Assembly: GCF_900109355.1 (NCBI RefSeq)
Contig: NZ_FOBF01000016.1
Coordinates: forward strand, 62,001 to 126,000
Origin: Nonomuraea pusilla
GTDB taxonomy: Bacteria; Actinomycetota; Actinomycetes; Streptosporangiales; Streptosporangiaceae
Reading direction: 5' to 3'
DNA: 64,000 nt
The position numbers and the translations under genes were made by a program. Positions 24,614-33,770 of the stretch are shown here, one piece after another (the first letter of the stretch is position 1; each line of letters begins with the position of its first letter). The notes beneath the pieces were generated by a model. The model was not told where the DNA came from and ran no database searches. It saw nothing but the letters and a program-made list of their open reading frames with translations.

Positions 24614-26257
24614 ATGACTGACGTTTCCGGCAAGGGGTCCCAGCAACGCGACGTGCTGACCAACCGTCAGGGACACCCCGTCCACGACAACCAGAACCAG
24701 CGGACGATCGGCGCCCGCGGGCCCGCGACGCTGGAGAACTACCAGTTCCTGGAGAAGATCAGCCACTTCGACCGCGAACGGATACCCGAACGGGTCGTCC
24801 ACGCCAGGGGCACCACCTCGTACGGCTGGTTCGAGGCGTACGGCAGGATCGGCGACGAGCCGATCAGCAGGTACACGAGGGCGAAGCTCTTCCAGGAGGC
24901 GGGCAGGCGCACCGAGGTGGCCGTGCGCTTCTCCACCGTGATCGGCGGGCGCGACTCCGCCGAGACCGCGCGCGACCCGCGCGGGTTCGCCGTCAAGTTC
25001 TACACCGAGGACGGCAACTGGGACCTCGTCGGCAACAACCTGGCCGTCTTCTTCATCCGGGACGCCATCAAGTTCCCCGACGTCATCCACGCGCTCAAGC
25101 CCGACCCCGTCACGTTCCGCCAGGAGCCTGGCCGGATCTTCGACTTCATGTCGCAGACGCCGGAGAGCATGCACATGCTGGTCAACCTGTTCAGCCCGCG
25201 CGGCATCCCGGCCGACTACCGGCACATGCAGGGGTTCGGCGTGAACACCTACAAGTGGGTCAACGAGCAGGGCGAGACGGTGCTGGTGAAGTACCACTGG
25301 ATGCCGAAGCAGGGCGTGCGCAGCATGACCGCCGCCGACGCCGCCGCCGTCCAGGCCACCGACCTCGGGCACGCCACCAAGGACCTGCGTGACGCGATCG
25401 AGCGCGGCGACCACCCCGAGTGGGAGCTGCTCGTCCAGATCATGAGCGACGACGAGCACCCCGAGCTGGACTTCGACCCGCTCGACGACACCAAGGTCTG
25501 GCCGGAGGAGCAGTTCCCCGCCCGGCCGGTGGGCCGGATGGTGCTCGACAGGAACGTGGAGAACGTGTTCGCCGAGAACGAGCAGATCTCGTTCGGCACC
25601 GGCGTGCTCGTGGACGGCCTGGACTTCTCCGACGACAAGATGCTCGTCGGCCGGACCTTCTCCTACAGCGACACCCAGCGCTACCGGGTCGGCCCGAACT
25701 ACCTGCAGCTCCCGGTCAACCAGGCCAGACACGCCGAGGTCCGCACCAACCAGCGCGACGGGCAGATGACGTACCACGTGGACGGCGCCGGGCACGTCAA
25801 CTACGAGCCGTCGCTGCTCGGCGGGCCGCGGGAGGCGCCCCGCCCGGCGCACGACGAGCAGGGCCCGCTCGTCTCCGGCCGCCTCACCCGCAAGCGCATC
25901 CCGCGGACGAACGACTACAAGCAGGCCGGGCAGCGGTACCTGCTGATGGAGCAGTGGGAGCGCGACGACCTCGTCCTGAACCTGGTGACGGCGCTGAAGG
26001 AGTGCGACAGGCGGGTCCAGGAGCGGATGGTCTGGCACTTCCTGCTCGTGGAGGACGACCTGGGCCTGCGCGTGGGCGAGGGGATCGGCCTCGGCCCCGA
26101 CGAGGTCTCCCACCTCGACCCGCTGCCGGGCCAGGACCTCACCGAGGAGGACCGGAACCGGCTCGCCAAGCTGGGCAGGAACGGCCCGCGCGACGTGGAG
26201 GGGCTGAGGATGACCCACTGCGTGCCCGACGAACGCGCCGCCCACGCGGCGTCCTGA
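24614..26257 (+). CDS. katA: Monofunctional haem catalase
   Basis: A 547-residue catalase that splits hydrogen peroxide. The catalytic His lies in RIPERVVHARGTTSYGWFEA; the conserved Asn is in WDLVGNNLAVFFIRDAIKFP; the proximal haem Tyr is in GRTFSYSDTQRYRVGPNYL. The length fits small-subunit catalases. GAGAGGAAAGG precedes the ATG at 24614. It is monocistronic, with 113 bases upstream and a strong palindrome downstream. No peroxide regulator is adjacent. Confidence 0.95.
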   Translation: MTDVSGKGSQQRDVLTNRQGHPVHDNQNQRTIGARGPATLENYQFLEKISHFDRERIPERVVHARGTTSYGWFEAYGRIGDEPISRYTRAKLFQEAGRRTEVAVRFSTVIGGRDSAETARDPRGFAVKFYTEDGNWDLVGNNLAVFFIRDAIKFPDVIHALKPDPVTFRQEPGRIFDFMSQTPESMHMLVNLFSPRGIPADYRHMQGFGVNTYKWVNEQGETVLVKYHWMPKQGVRSMTAADAAAVQATDLGHATKDLRDAIERGDHPEWELLVQIMSDDEHPELDFDPLDDTKVWPEEQFPARPVGRMVLDRNVENVFAENEQISFGTGVLVDGLDFSDDKMLVGRTFSYSDTQRYRVGPNYLQLPVNQARHAEVRTNQRDGQMTYHVDGAGHVNYEPSLLGGPREAPRPAHDEQGPLVSGRLTRKRIPRTNDYKQAGQRYLLMEQWERDDLVLNLVTALKECDRRVQERMVWHFLLVEDDLGLRVGEGIGLGPDEVSHLDPLPGQDLTEEDRNRLAKLGRNGPRDVEGLRMTHCVPDERAAHAAS

Positions 26258-26267
26258 CCACCGTTCC

Positions 26268-26293
26268 CGGTCGGCGCCGGCCGGCGCCGACCG
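26268..26293. terminator. 26-bp perfect palindrome between convergent genes
   Basis: CGGTCGGCGCCGG (26268-26280) is followed directly by its reverse complement (26281-26293). It separates the catalase gene from the DHDPS-family gene and probably acts in both directions. No U-runs are seen. Confidence 0.6.
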
Positions 26294-26309
26294 GCGTGCT
26301 CGGCGGAGG

Positions 26310-27236
26310 TCAGAGGAGGCCGGCCGCGGCCAGGAGCTTTCCCACCCGGCCGGCCTCCTCGGCGTCGAGCGGCACCTGCGGCACCGCCGTCACCGGGCAG
26401 TCGATGACGCCGCGCAGGTGCAGCGCCGCCTTGAACGCGCCCAGCCCCGACGAGCCCGCCCCCATGCGTGAGCCGCCGACCCGTACCATCTCGAACAGCC
26501 TGACCAGGCGTTCCTGCTCGGCGCGCGCCGCCTCCCAGTCCCCGCGCGCCGCGGCCCGGTACAGGCGCACGTAGCCGTGCGGGTCCACGTTGCCCAGGCC
26601 GGGCACCACGCCGTCCGCGCCCATCCACAGCGCCGAGTCCACCGTCACCTCCGAGCCGGTGAGCACGCTGAACGACGTCGCCCCGCCCGTCGTCGTCCTG
26701 CCCATGAGCACCCGGCGCAGGCCGCCATCGTCGCCGCTGGAGTCCTTCACCCCGGCCAGCGTGCCCTCGCCCGCCAACTCCAGCAGCAGGTCGGCCTCCA
26801 GCTTCGTGTGGACGGACACCGGCAGGTCGTAGGCGTACACCGGCAACCCGCCCTCGGCGGCGATCGTCCTGAAGTGGGTGCGGATCTCCGCCGGGTGCGT
26901 GCGGGCGTAGAACGGCGCGGTCGCCACCAGCGCCGACGCCCCCGCCGCGGCGGCCGCCCTGGCGTGCTCCAGCACCCGCGGCGTCGTCATGTCGATCACG
27001 CCGGCGAGCACCGGCACCTGCCCGGCGACGTGCCCGGCCACGGTGTCCAGCACGGTCCGCCGCCGCGCGTCCGTCAGGTAGGCCACCTCCGACGACGACC
27101 CGAGCACGAACAGGGCGTCCACCCCGCCGCCGAGCAGGTGGTCGACCAGCCGGACGAGCGAGGCGGCATCCACCTCGCCGCCGGGGGTCATCGGGGTGCA
27201 GACCGGGGGGATCACACCGGTCAACGTCGAGGTCAT
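26310..27236 (-). CDS. DHDPS/N-acetylneuraminate lyase family aldolase or dehydratase
   Basis: A 308-residue TIM-barrel class I aldolase. The Schiff-base Lys is in LAGVKDSSGD (about residue 165), and the Tyr partner in PVYAYDLPV. The usual GTTGE loop is changed to GSSSE, suggesting a substrate other than pyruvate plus aspartate semialdehyde. The ATG at 27236 has AGGAG upstream, and its ATGA overlaps the stop of the ABC ATPase gene. As the last gene of the importer operon it probably processes the imported compound or its product. Confidence 0.88.
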   Translation of the reverse strand: MTSTLTGVIPPVCTPMTPGGEVDAASLVRLVDHLLGGGVDALFVLGSSSEVAYLTDARRRTVLDTVAGHVAGQVPVLAGVIDMTTPRVLEHARAAAAAGASALVATAPFYARTHPAEIRTHFRTIAAEGGLPVYAYDLPVSVHTKLEADLLLELAGEGTLAGVKDSSGDDGGLRRVLMGRTTTGGATSFSVLTGSEVTVDSALWMGADGVVPGLGNVDPHGYVRLYRAAARGDWEAARAEQERLVRLFEMVRVGGSRMGAGSSGLGAFKAALHLRGVIDCPVTAVPQVPLDAEEAGRVGKLLAAAGLL

Positions 27237-28240
27237 GCGCGCTCCTGGATCAGTTCGATGTCGGTCGCTCCCGCCGCCACCGGGTGGTGGCAGTGGAAGA
27301 GGTGCTGGTCGCCGCCCGGCCGCGCGGCGGGCATCGCCGCGGCGCAGGCGTCGTCCGCCCGCCAGCACCGGGTACGGAACGGGCAGCCGCTCGGCGGGCG
27401 CGTCGCGGAGGGGACGGCGCCCACCAGCGGGATCGGGGTGACCGGCGAGACGAGGCCGGGCGTGGCGGAGAACAGGGCCCTGGTGTAGGGGTGACGGGCG
27501 GCGAGCGGCACGGCGTGCGCCGGGGCCTGCTCGACGATCCTGCCCAGATACATGGTGACCACGCGGTCGCTCATGCGCCTGACCGTCTGGATGTCGTGCG
27601 AGACGAACACCAGCGCCAGGCCCAGCCGTTCCTTCAGGTCGAGCAGCAGGTTGAGTATCTGAGCGCGGACGGACACGTCGAGCGCGCTGGTCGGCTCGTC
27701 GGCGACGAGCAGGCCCGGTTCGAGCGCGAGCGCCCTGGCCACGGCCACGCGCTGGCGCTGACCGCCGGACAGCTGCCCGGGCAGCGCGTCGGCGGCCCCC
27801 GCGGGGAGCCCGACGAGGTCGAGCAGCTCACGGACCCGGGCGTCACGCTGCGCGGGCGTACCGCGCCTGTGCACGTCGAGCGGGTCGCGCAGGATCCGGC
27901 GCACCGGCAGCCGCCGGTTGAGCGCCGTGGACGGATCCTGGAACACCATCCCGACGCCCGCCCCGACCAGCGCCCGCCGCTCGGCCTCGCCCAGCGCCCA
28001 GAGGTCGGCCCCGCGGAACAGCACCCCGCCCGAGGTGGGCCGCTGAAGGCCCACCATGACCCTGGCCAGGGTGGACTTGCCGCACCCCGACTCGCCCACC
28101 ACGCCGACCGTCTCACCCGCCCCGACGGTCAGGTCCGCGGCCGTCAGCGCGTGCACCCTGTCCCTCGAGAACAGGCCGCCCGAGCGGGCCCTGTGCAGGA
28201 CGTGGACGTCCTTCAGCTCAAGCACCGTCACGTCAGGCAC
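27233..28240 (-). CDS. dppF: Peptide/nickel-type ABC transporter ATPase (DppF/OppF)
   Basis: A 335-residue ATPase. Walker A GESGCGKSTLARVMVG, signature LPGQLSGGQRQRVAVARALA, Walker B LLVADEPTSALDVS, and switch His in VFVSHDIQTVRR. The C-terminal Cys-containing oligopeptide-transporter extension is present (SGCPFRTRCWRADDAC). I chose GTG at 28240, where GGGAG lies about ten bases upstream; it overlaps the preceding gene by eight bases. Confidence 0.92.
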   Translation of the reverse strand: MPDVTVLELKDVHVLHRARSGGLFSRDRVHALTAADLTVGAGETVGVVGESGCGKSTLARVMVGLQRPTSGGVLFRGADLWALGEAERRALVGAGVGMVFQDPSTALNRRLPVRRILRDPLDVHRRGTPAQRDARVRELLDLVGLPAGAADALPGQLSGGQRQRVAVARALALEPGLLVADEPTSALDVSVRAQILNLLLDLKERLGLALVFVSHDIQTVRRMSDRVVTMYLGRIVEQAPAHAVPLAARHPYTRALFSATPGLVSPVTPIPLVGAVPSATRPPSGCPFRTRCWRADDACAAAMPAARPGGDQHLFHCHHPVAAGATDIELIQERA

Positions 28241-30284
28241 CGTGGTCACTCCCCACGAGGGTCTCGGCCGGGTGGTGGCAGGCGACGGCGTGCGTGCGGG
28301 CGTCGCCCTCCAGCGGCGGCGCGTCCTTCCAGCACAGGTCGGTCGCCATCGGGCAGCGGCCGGCGAAACGGCACCCGGCGGGGAAGTCGGCAGGCGCGGG
28401 CACAACGCCGGGGATCTGGGTGAGGCGTTCCGCTCCCGATTCCAGTGACAGCACCGCGCCGAGCAGCCCGCGGGCGTAGTGGTGGGCGGGCGCCCCGACG
28501 AGCGACGCCGTGACGCCGCTCTCGACGATCTGACCGCCGTACATCACGACCACCCGGTCGGTGACGTCGGCGACCAGCGCGAGGTCGTGCGAGACGAGGA
28601 CGAGGGCGAACCCCAGTTCCTCGCGCAGCCGCAGCAGCAGCTCGATGACCTGCGCCTGGACGGTCACGTCGAGCGCCGTGGTGGGCTCGTCGGCGATGAT
28701 CAGCTTCGGGTCGCGTGACAGCGCCATGGCGATCAGCACCCGCTGCCGCTGGCCGCCCGACAGTTCGTGCGGGTACGCCGACAGGGTGCGGCGGGCGTCC
28801 AGGCCCACCAGGTCCAGCAGCTCGGCGGGCGAGCGGCGGCCGCCACGCCTGGTCACCTGCCTGAGCTGGGACCTGATCGTCATGGCCGGGTTGAGCGACG
28901 ACAGCGCGTCCTGGTAGATCATCGCCATCTCGTGGCCGAGCAGCCGCCTGCGTGCCCTGCGCGGCATGGTCAGCAGGTCCTCGCCGGCGAAGAGGATCCG
29001 GCCCTGCACCCGGGCGCCGCGCGGCTGCAGGCCCATCACGGTCAGCGCGGTGAGGGACTTGCCGCAGCCGGACTCGCCGACCAGCCCGAGCACCTCGCCG
29101 GGCCGCACCTCGAACGAGACACCGTCCACGACGTCCACCCCGGCACCCGTTCCCGCGTCTGTCGCCGCGTCTGTCTCCGCGTCCGCCGCCGCGTCTGTCG
29201 CCGTGTCCGCCGCCGTGCCTCTTCGCGCAGGCGTGCTCCCGCCCGCGCCGAAGCCGATGCGCAGGTCCCTCACCTCCAGCACCGGCGGACCCCCGGGCAG
29301 CGGGCGGGCCCGCTCGGCCAGCCTGCGCGCCGCCTCAGCCAGCCCCGGCAGCTCGACGACCCTGCCGGACCCCGCCTCGGCACGCTCGAACGCGTCGCCG
29401 GTGCCGCCCTCGGGACGGCGCCGGGCGGGCCCGGGTGAGGCAGGCGCCGCCCACGCGTCGGACAGGCCCTCCGCCAGGAGGTTCAGCGCCAGCACCGTGA
29501 GCAGGATGAGCAGGCCGGGGAAGACCGTCGCCCACCAGCCGCCGATCAGCACCATGTTCTTGCCGTCGGCGATGACGCTGCCCCACGACGGGTCCGGCGG
29601 TCGCACCCCCGCGCCGATGAACGACAGCGACGCCTCGAACACGATCGCGTCGGCCACCATCACCGTACAGAACACCAGTACGGGGGCCGCGCAGTTGATC
29701 GCGACGTGCCTGGCCAGGATGTGCGGCGTCCCCGCGCCGACGACCCGCTCGGCCGCCACGTAGTCCTCGCCGTACTGGGCGATCACGTTGGCCCGCACGA
29801 CCCGCGCCACGGACGGCATGTAGAGGAACGCCATCGCCATGACCAGCACCGGGATGCTGCCGCCGAACACGGCGACGAGCACCGCGGCCAGCGCGATGCC
29901 GGGGAACGCCATGACGACGTCGAGCAGGCGCATGATCGTCTCGTCCACGGCCCTGCGCGACGTGGCGGCGACCGCGCCGATCAGCGCACCCGCGACGAGG
30001 GCCAGGCCGGTCGCGCCGAGGCCGATGAGGAGCGACCAGCGGGCGCCGTACAGGAGCCTGGACAGGATGTCGCGGTTGGCGCTGTCCAGGCCCATCCAGT
30101 GCTCCGCCGACGGGCCGCCGCCCACGGCCTCCTGGACGTACGGCGAGTGCGGCGCGACGACGGGAGCGAGCAGCGCGGCGAGCACGATCACGGCCAGCAC
30201 GGCGACGGCCGCCCACGACAGCGGGCGCAGCCGCCGGAACCCGGCGCCCGGCCGCGAAAGGCGTTCGGTGAGTCCACGTCTCAT
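28233..30284 (-). CDS. Fused DppC permease-DppD ATPase
   Basis: One 683-residue chain. Residues 1-290 are a DppC-type permease with a BPD_transp_1 segment (YVAAERVVGAGTPHILARHV is the EAA loop). Residues about 345-683 are a DppD-type ATPase: Walker A GESGCGKSLTALTVMG, LSGGQRQRVLIAMALSRDPK, LIIADEPTTALDVTVQA, plus the Cys-rich end (AGCRFAGRCPMATDLCW). The joint includes a TDAA/ADAE repeat tract encoded at about 29140-29220. No internal stop separates the halves. The ATG at 30284 overlaps the DppB stop by four bases and has AGGAG. Confidence 0.92.
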   Translation of the reverse strand: MRRGLTERLSRPGAGFRRLRPLSWAAVAVLAVIVLAALLAPVVAPHSPYVQEAVGGGPSAEHWMGLDSANRDILSRLLYGARWSLLIGLGATGLALVAGALIGAVAATSRRAVDETIMRLLDVVMAFPGIALAAVLVAVFGGSIPVLVMAMAFLYMPSVARVVRANVIAQYGEDYVAAERVVGAGTPHILARHVAINCAAPVLVFCTVMVADAIVFEASLSFIGAGVRPPDPSWGSVIADGKNMVLIGGWWATVFPGLLILLTVLALNLLAEGLSDAWAAPASPGPARRRPEGGTGDAFERAEAGSGRVVELPGLAEAARRLAERARPLPGGPPVLEVRDLRIGFGAGGSTPARRGTAADTATDAAADAETDAATDAGTGAGVDVVDGVSFEVRPGEVLGLVGESGCGKSLTALTVMGLQPRGARVQGRILFAGEDLLTMPRRARRRLLGHEMAMIYQDALSSLNPAMTIRSQLRQVTRRGGRRSPAELLDLVGLDARRTLSAYPHELSGGQRQRVLIAMALSRDPKLIIADEPTTALDVTVQAQVIELLLRLREELGFALVLVSHDLALVADVTDRVVVMYGGQIVESGVTASLVGAPAHHYARGLLGAVLSLESGAERLTQIPGVVPAPADFPAGCRFAGRCPMATDLCWKDAPPLEGDARTHAVACHHPAETLVGSDHGA

Positions 30285-31240
30285 GCGGCGCTCCTGAGGC
30301 GGGGGTTGACCAGCAGGTAGAGGACGTCCACCACGAGGTTGACGACCATGAAGCCCACGGCGATCGTCAGCACCACGCCCTGCACCACGGCGGGGTCGCC
30401 GTCGCGCACCGCGTTGATCATGAGCTGGCCCATGCCGGGCAGGCCGTAGATCTGCTCGATGACGACCGCGCCGCCGATCAGGTACCCGATGCGCAGGCCG
30501 AGCACGGTGAGCGGGTTGATGAGGGCGTTGCGCAGCACGTTGCGCCCGACCACGACGACCGGCGGCAGGCCGCTGCCGATCGCGGTGCGGACGTAGTCGC
30601 GGTCCAGCTCCTCCACCATCGACGTACGGACGATCCTGGTGAGCTGCGCCGCGACGGGCAGCGACAGCGAGAGCGCGGGCAGCGTCATCGACCGCAGCCA
30701 GCCCGTGACCGAGTCGGCCGGGTTGATGTAGCCCCCTGTGGGGAAGACGCCCTCGCCCACGGCCAGCCACTGGATCATCAGCAGCGCCAGCCAGAACGCC
30801 GGCGCGGCCACCCCGACCAGCGACACCATGCGGATCACCTGGTCGGGCCAGCGGTCGCGGAACAGCGCGGCGGTGACGCCGAACAGCAGCGCCAGCGCCA
30901 CGGCGACGGCCAGCCCCAGGAAGGTGAGCTGGAGCGTCAGCGGCAGCGCCGTCATGACCGACTCGATCACCGGCTTCTTCGTGAGCACGCTCGTGCCCAT
31001 GTCGCCCCTGGCAAGGTCCGCGACGAACCGGACGTACCGCAGCGGCAGCGGGTCGAGCAGGCCGTTGTCCACCTGGAACTGGTGGATCTGCTCGGGGGTC
31101 GGGTTGGCGCCCTGGAAGTAGGCGTACTCCGGCTTGCTGTTGGAGAACCGCATGACGACGAACACGAAGGCGACGACCCCGAGCACCAGCGGGACGAGGA
31201 TGAGGAGCCGCCTGAGCAGCATCCGGGCGACGAGCGTCAT
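30281..31240 (-). CDS. dppB: Peptide/nickel-type ABC permease DppB
   Basis: A 319-residue inner-membrane subunit with six or seven helices. The N-terminus MTLVARMLLRRLLILVPLVL is typical for DppB, with a long periplasmic loop (YAYFQGANPTPEQIHQFQVD). The EAA motif region DYVRTAIGSGLPPVVVVGRN contacts the ATPases, and IEQIYGLPGMGQLMINAVRD is the conserved late signature. ATGA overlap with the lipoprotein gene upstream. Confidence 0.93.
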   Translation of the reverse strand: MTLVARMLLRRLLILVPLVLGVVAFVFVVMRFSNSKPEYAYFQGANPTPEQIHQFQVDNGLLDPLPLRYVRFVADLARGDMGTSVLTKKPVIESVMTALPLTLQLTFLGLAVAVALALLFGVTAALFRDRWPDQVIRMVSLVGVAAPAFWLALLMIQWLAVGEGVFPTGGYINPADSVTGWLRSMTLPALSLSLPVAAQLTRIVRTSMVEELDRDYVRTAIGSGLPPVVVVGRNVLRNALINPLTVLGLRIGYLIGGAVVIEQIYGLPGMGQLMINAVRDGDPAVVQGVVLTIAVGFMVVNLVVDVLYLLVNPRLRSAA

Positions 31241-32844
31241 GTCCTCTTGGCCTGCAGCAGGTTGATGCCGGGGTACGGCTGGGCGCGCACGCCCGACAGC
31301 TTCTTCGGGTCCCAGGCGGTCATCAGCTCGTTGTGGACGACCGGGTAGAGCACGGCCTGCTCCGCGACCAGGTCGAGGTACTTGTGGATCAGCTCGGACC
31401 TCTTCGCCTTGTCGGTCTCCCTGCTCGCCTCGTCCATCATCGCGAACAGGGCCTTGGCGTCCTTGCCGCCGTCCCAGTGGCTGTACTTCATCCACAGGCC
31501 GCCGGGCACGTAGTTGTAGTGCAGGATCAGGTCGGCGTCCATGCCGAACTGGTTGGGGTTCGAGGCGGCGGCGACCACCTGGTAGTCCTGGAACTGGTCC
31601 ATCTTGGTGAAGAGCGCCGCGGTGTCCTGCGGCTCCAGCGTCGTCCTGACGCCGATGGCCTCCCAGGACGACGCGATGGTGGGCAGGCAGTCCACGATCC
31701 AGCTCACGTTGACCGCCATGAGGTTGATCGACAGGTCCCGCACCCCGGCCTCGGCCAGCAGCGCCTTGGCCTTCTCCGGGTCGTGGTCGTAGACGGTCGA
31801 GGCGCGGCGGTGGTCGGGGTGCCCCTCGTTGAGGAACGAGCTGGCGGCCGTGCCGTGGCCCTTCAGCGCCACGTCGATCATCTTCTGCCGGTCGATGGCG
31901 TAGTGCAGCGCCTGGCGCACCCGGACGTCGTCGAACGGCTTGGCGGCCGTGTTGAACATCAGGAACATGTGGTTCATGCCCCTGCCGCCCTCGACCGTGA
32001 GGCCCTGCTGCCTGAGCTGCTCCACGTTGGCGTACGGGATGTTGTCGGCGATCTGCGCCTCCGCCGACGCACCGGAGATCTTGGCGACCCGGGCGGAGGC
32101 GTCCACGATGGTCAGCCAGTTCATCTTCCTGACCGTGGCGGGGCGGGGGCCGTTGTAGCCATCGAACGCCTCGAAGACCGTGTTCGACTTGGGGTTGTGC
32201 TGGACCAGCCGGTACGGCCCCGAGCCCACGGCCTTGCCGGCCTTGGCCTGGTCCCAGGCGCCTGCCTGGCCGTAGACGTGCCTCGGCATGATCTTGGCGA
32301 TGGTGAGCCGTGGCGCGGCGTCGGGGAACGGGAAGGCGAGCACCAGTTCCACCGTCCGGTCGTCGACCTTCCTCACCTCCTTCAGCCAGGACTTGAAGAA
32401 GTTGCCGACCAGCACGTTGGCCTGGGGGTCGAGGACCCGCTCGAAGGTGAACGTCACGTCGTCAGCGGTCACCGGCTGCCCGTCGTGCCACTTCGCCCCG
32501 TCCCTGAGCGTGAAGCGCCAGGTCGTGGCCTTCGGGTCGGCGGGTAACGCGGTGGCGAGCGCCGGGTACGGCTGCCTGGTGATGGGGTCGGTGTCGAGCA
32601 GGCCCTCGTAGACGTGGCTGATCCCGGCCATGGCGAACGCCGAGGCGGTCTGCGTCGGGTCCCAGCTCTGGTCGTTGCCGTACCCGATGACGGCGGTGAT
32701 GAGGTCCTTGTCCGATCCGGCCCCGACGGAACCGGTCGAGGCCGGGCCTCCGGTGCAGGCGGAGAGGGTGGCCGCGATGAGCGCCGCCGCACCCGTCGCT
32801 CCGCTGTGACGCAGGAAGTCGCGGCGGCTGAACTCAGGGCTCAC
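31237..32844 (-). CDS. Tat-exported substrate-binding lipoprotein (SBP family 5)
   Basis: A 535-residue peptide/nickel-type binding protein. The N-terminus has a twin-arginine motif (SRRDFL) and a lipobox (LSAC, about residue 27), so it is likely exported folded and lipid-anchored. The mature chain has YEGLLDTDPITRQPYPALAT and WRFTLRDGAKWHDGQPVTAD, hallmarks of the family. AGGAGG precedes the GTG at 32844. It opens the five-gene operon, divergent from the GntR gene. The ligand is unknown. Confidence 0.92.
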   Translation of the reverse strand: MSPEFSRRDFLRHSGATGAAALIAATLSACTGGPASTGSVGAGSDKDLITAVIGYGNDQSWDPTQTASAFAMAGISHVYEGLLDTDPITRQPYPALATALPADPKATTWRFTLRDGAKWHDGQPVTADDVTFTFERVLDPQANVLVGNFFKSWLKEVRKVDDRTVELVLAFPFPDAAPRLTIAKIMPRHVYGQAGAWDQAKAGKAVGSGPYRLVQHNPKSNTVFEAFDGYNGPRPATVRKMNWLTIVDASARVAKISGASAEAQIADNIPYANVEQLRQQGLTVEGGRGMNHMFLMFNTAAKPFDDVRVRQALHYAIDRQKMIDVALKGHGTAASSFLNEGHPDHRRASTVYDHDPEKAKALLAEAGVRDLSINLMAVNVSWIVDCLPTIASSWEAIGVRTTLEPQDTAALFTKMDQFQDYQVVAAASNPNQFGMDADLILHYNYVPGGLWMKYSHWDGGKDAKALFAMMDEASRETDKAKRSELIHKYLDLVAEQAVLYPVVHNELMTAWDPKKLSGVRAQPYPGINLLQAKRT

Positions 32845-32930
32845 GGATGCCTCCTGGGGGTGAGGTGCGAAACCCGCTGGGCTGCGCCGGGCCGCCATCG
32901 GAGGGGAGGCCCGACGTGGGACGTGGGACG

Positions 32931-33007
32931 TGGGACGTCCCATGTCCTATGTTTGCGTAAAGTGGACGCTAGATGCCGGGGCCGCTTGAGGTCAACAGGA
33001 GATCTCC
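32931..33007. promoter_or_regulatory. Divergent control region with dyads (SBP operon / GntR gene)
   Basis: The gap holds a perfect 12-bp palindrome TGGGACGTCCCA (32931-32942), preceded by three tandem TGGGACG-type heptads, and a 10-bp palindrome GGAGATCTCC (32998-33007). Either could bind the FadR-type regulator. The stretch 32941-32965 is AT-richer and may hold promoter elements. Confidence 0.4.
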
Positions 33008-33045
33008 GGAATGTTACGCAAGTGCCTACCAGAGAGGAATTTTGC

Positions 33046-33753
33046 ATGACCACTGTCCCGCGCCCGCGGCCCAGCCGTGCCGCCGAGGCTCAGGAGAGCG
33101 TCAAAGAGCTGATCCTCCGGCGCGGGCTCATGGCGGGAGACCCCCTGCCGACCGAGTCGGAGCTGATGGAGGAACTGCGCGTCAGCCGCAACTCCATCCG
33201 GGAGGCGCTCAAGGCCCTCCAGGCCGTCGGCATCGTCGACATCCGCCACGGGTTCGGCATGTTCGTCGGCAGGATGTCCCTGGCCGGCCTCGTGGACGAG
33301 CTCGCCTTCCACAGCCGCATCACCCTCCAGGACGGGCGCAACCACCTCCGCTACCTGATCGAGATCAGGGAGATCCTGGAGAGCGGCCTCGTCCAGCGCC
33401 TCATCGACCTCGGCCCCGAGGCCGACCTCTCCCCCGTGGGCGACGTCATGGCCCGCATGGAGGCCCAGGCCCAGGTGGAGGAGATCTCCCCCGAGACCGA
33501 CCGGCTCTTCCACGACGTCCTCTACCGCCCCCTCAGCAACCCCCTCGTCAGCCAGCTCCTCGGCGCCTTCTGGGACGTCTACCACCAGCTCCGCGAGCAC
33601 CTCGGCGCCCCCGACGAGCCGCCCGCCGACGTCGCCAGGCGGCACCGCGACATCTACGACGCCGTCCTCGCGGGCGACAGGGCGGCGGCCGTCGCCGCCG
33701 TCCACGCCCACTTCGACGGCGTCCGCAACCGTCTGGCCCGTCTGCCCGGCTGA
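33046..33753 (+). CDS. FadR-type GntR family regulator
   Basis: A 235-residue regulator. The winged helix is RRGLMAGDPLPTESELMEEL then VSRNSIREALKALQAVGIVD. The C-terminal FCD domain carries acidic and His metal-binding positions, for example in RHRDIYDAVLAGDRAAAVAA. GAGAGGAA precedes the ATG at 33046. Divergence from the importer operon makes that operon the likely target. Confidence 0.92.
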   Translation: MTTVPRPRPSRAAEAQESVKELILRRGLMAGDPLPTESELMEELRVSRNSIREALKALQAVGIVDIRHGFGMFVGRMSLAGLVDELAFHSRITLQDGRNHLRYLIEIREILESGLVQRLIDLGPEADLSPVGDVMARMEAQAQVEEISPETDRLFHDVLYRPLSNPLVSQLLGAFWDVYHQLREHLGAPDEPPADVARRHRDIYDAVLAGDRAAAVAAVHAHFDGVRNRLARLPG

Positions 33754-33770
33754 CGCTCTAGGCTTCCCTC

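Noticed and set aside
24590..26245. 551-codon minus-strand open frame over catalase
   Set aside because: Antisense mirror of the catalase gene, with no ribosome-binding site or domain.
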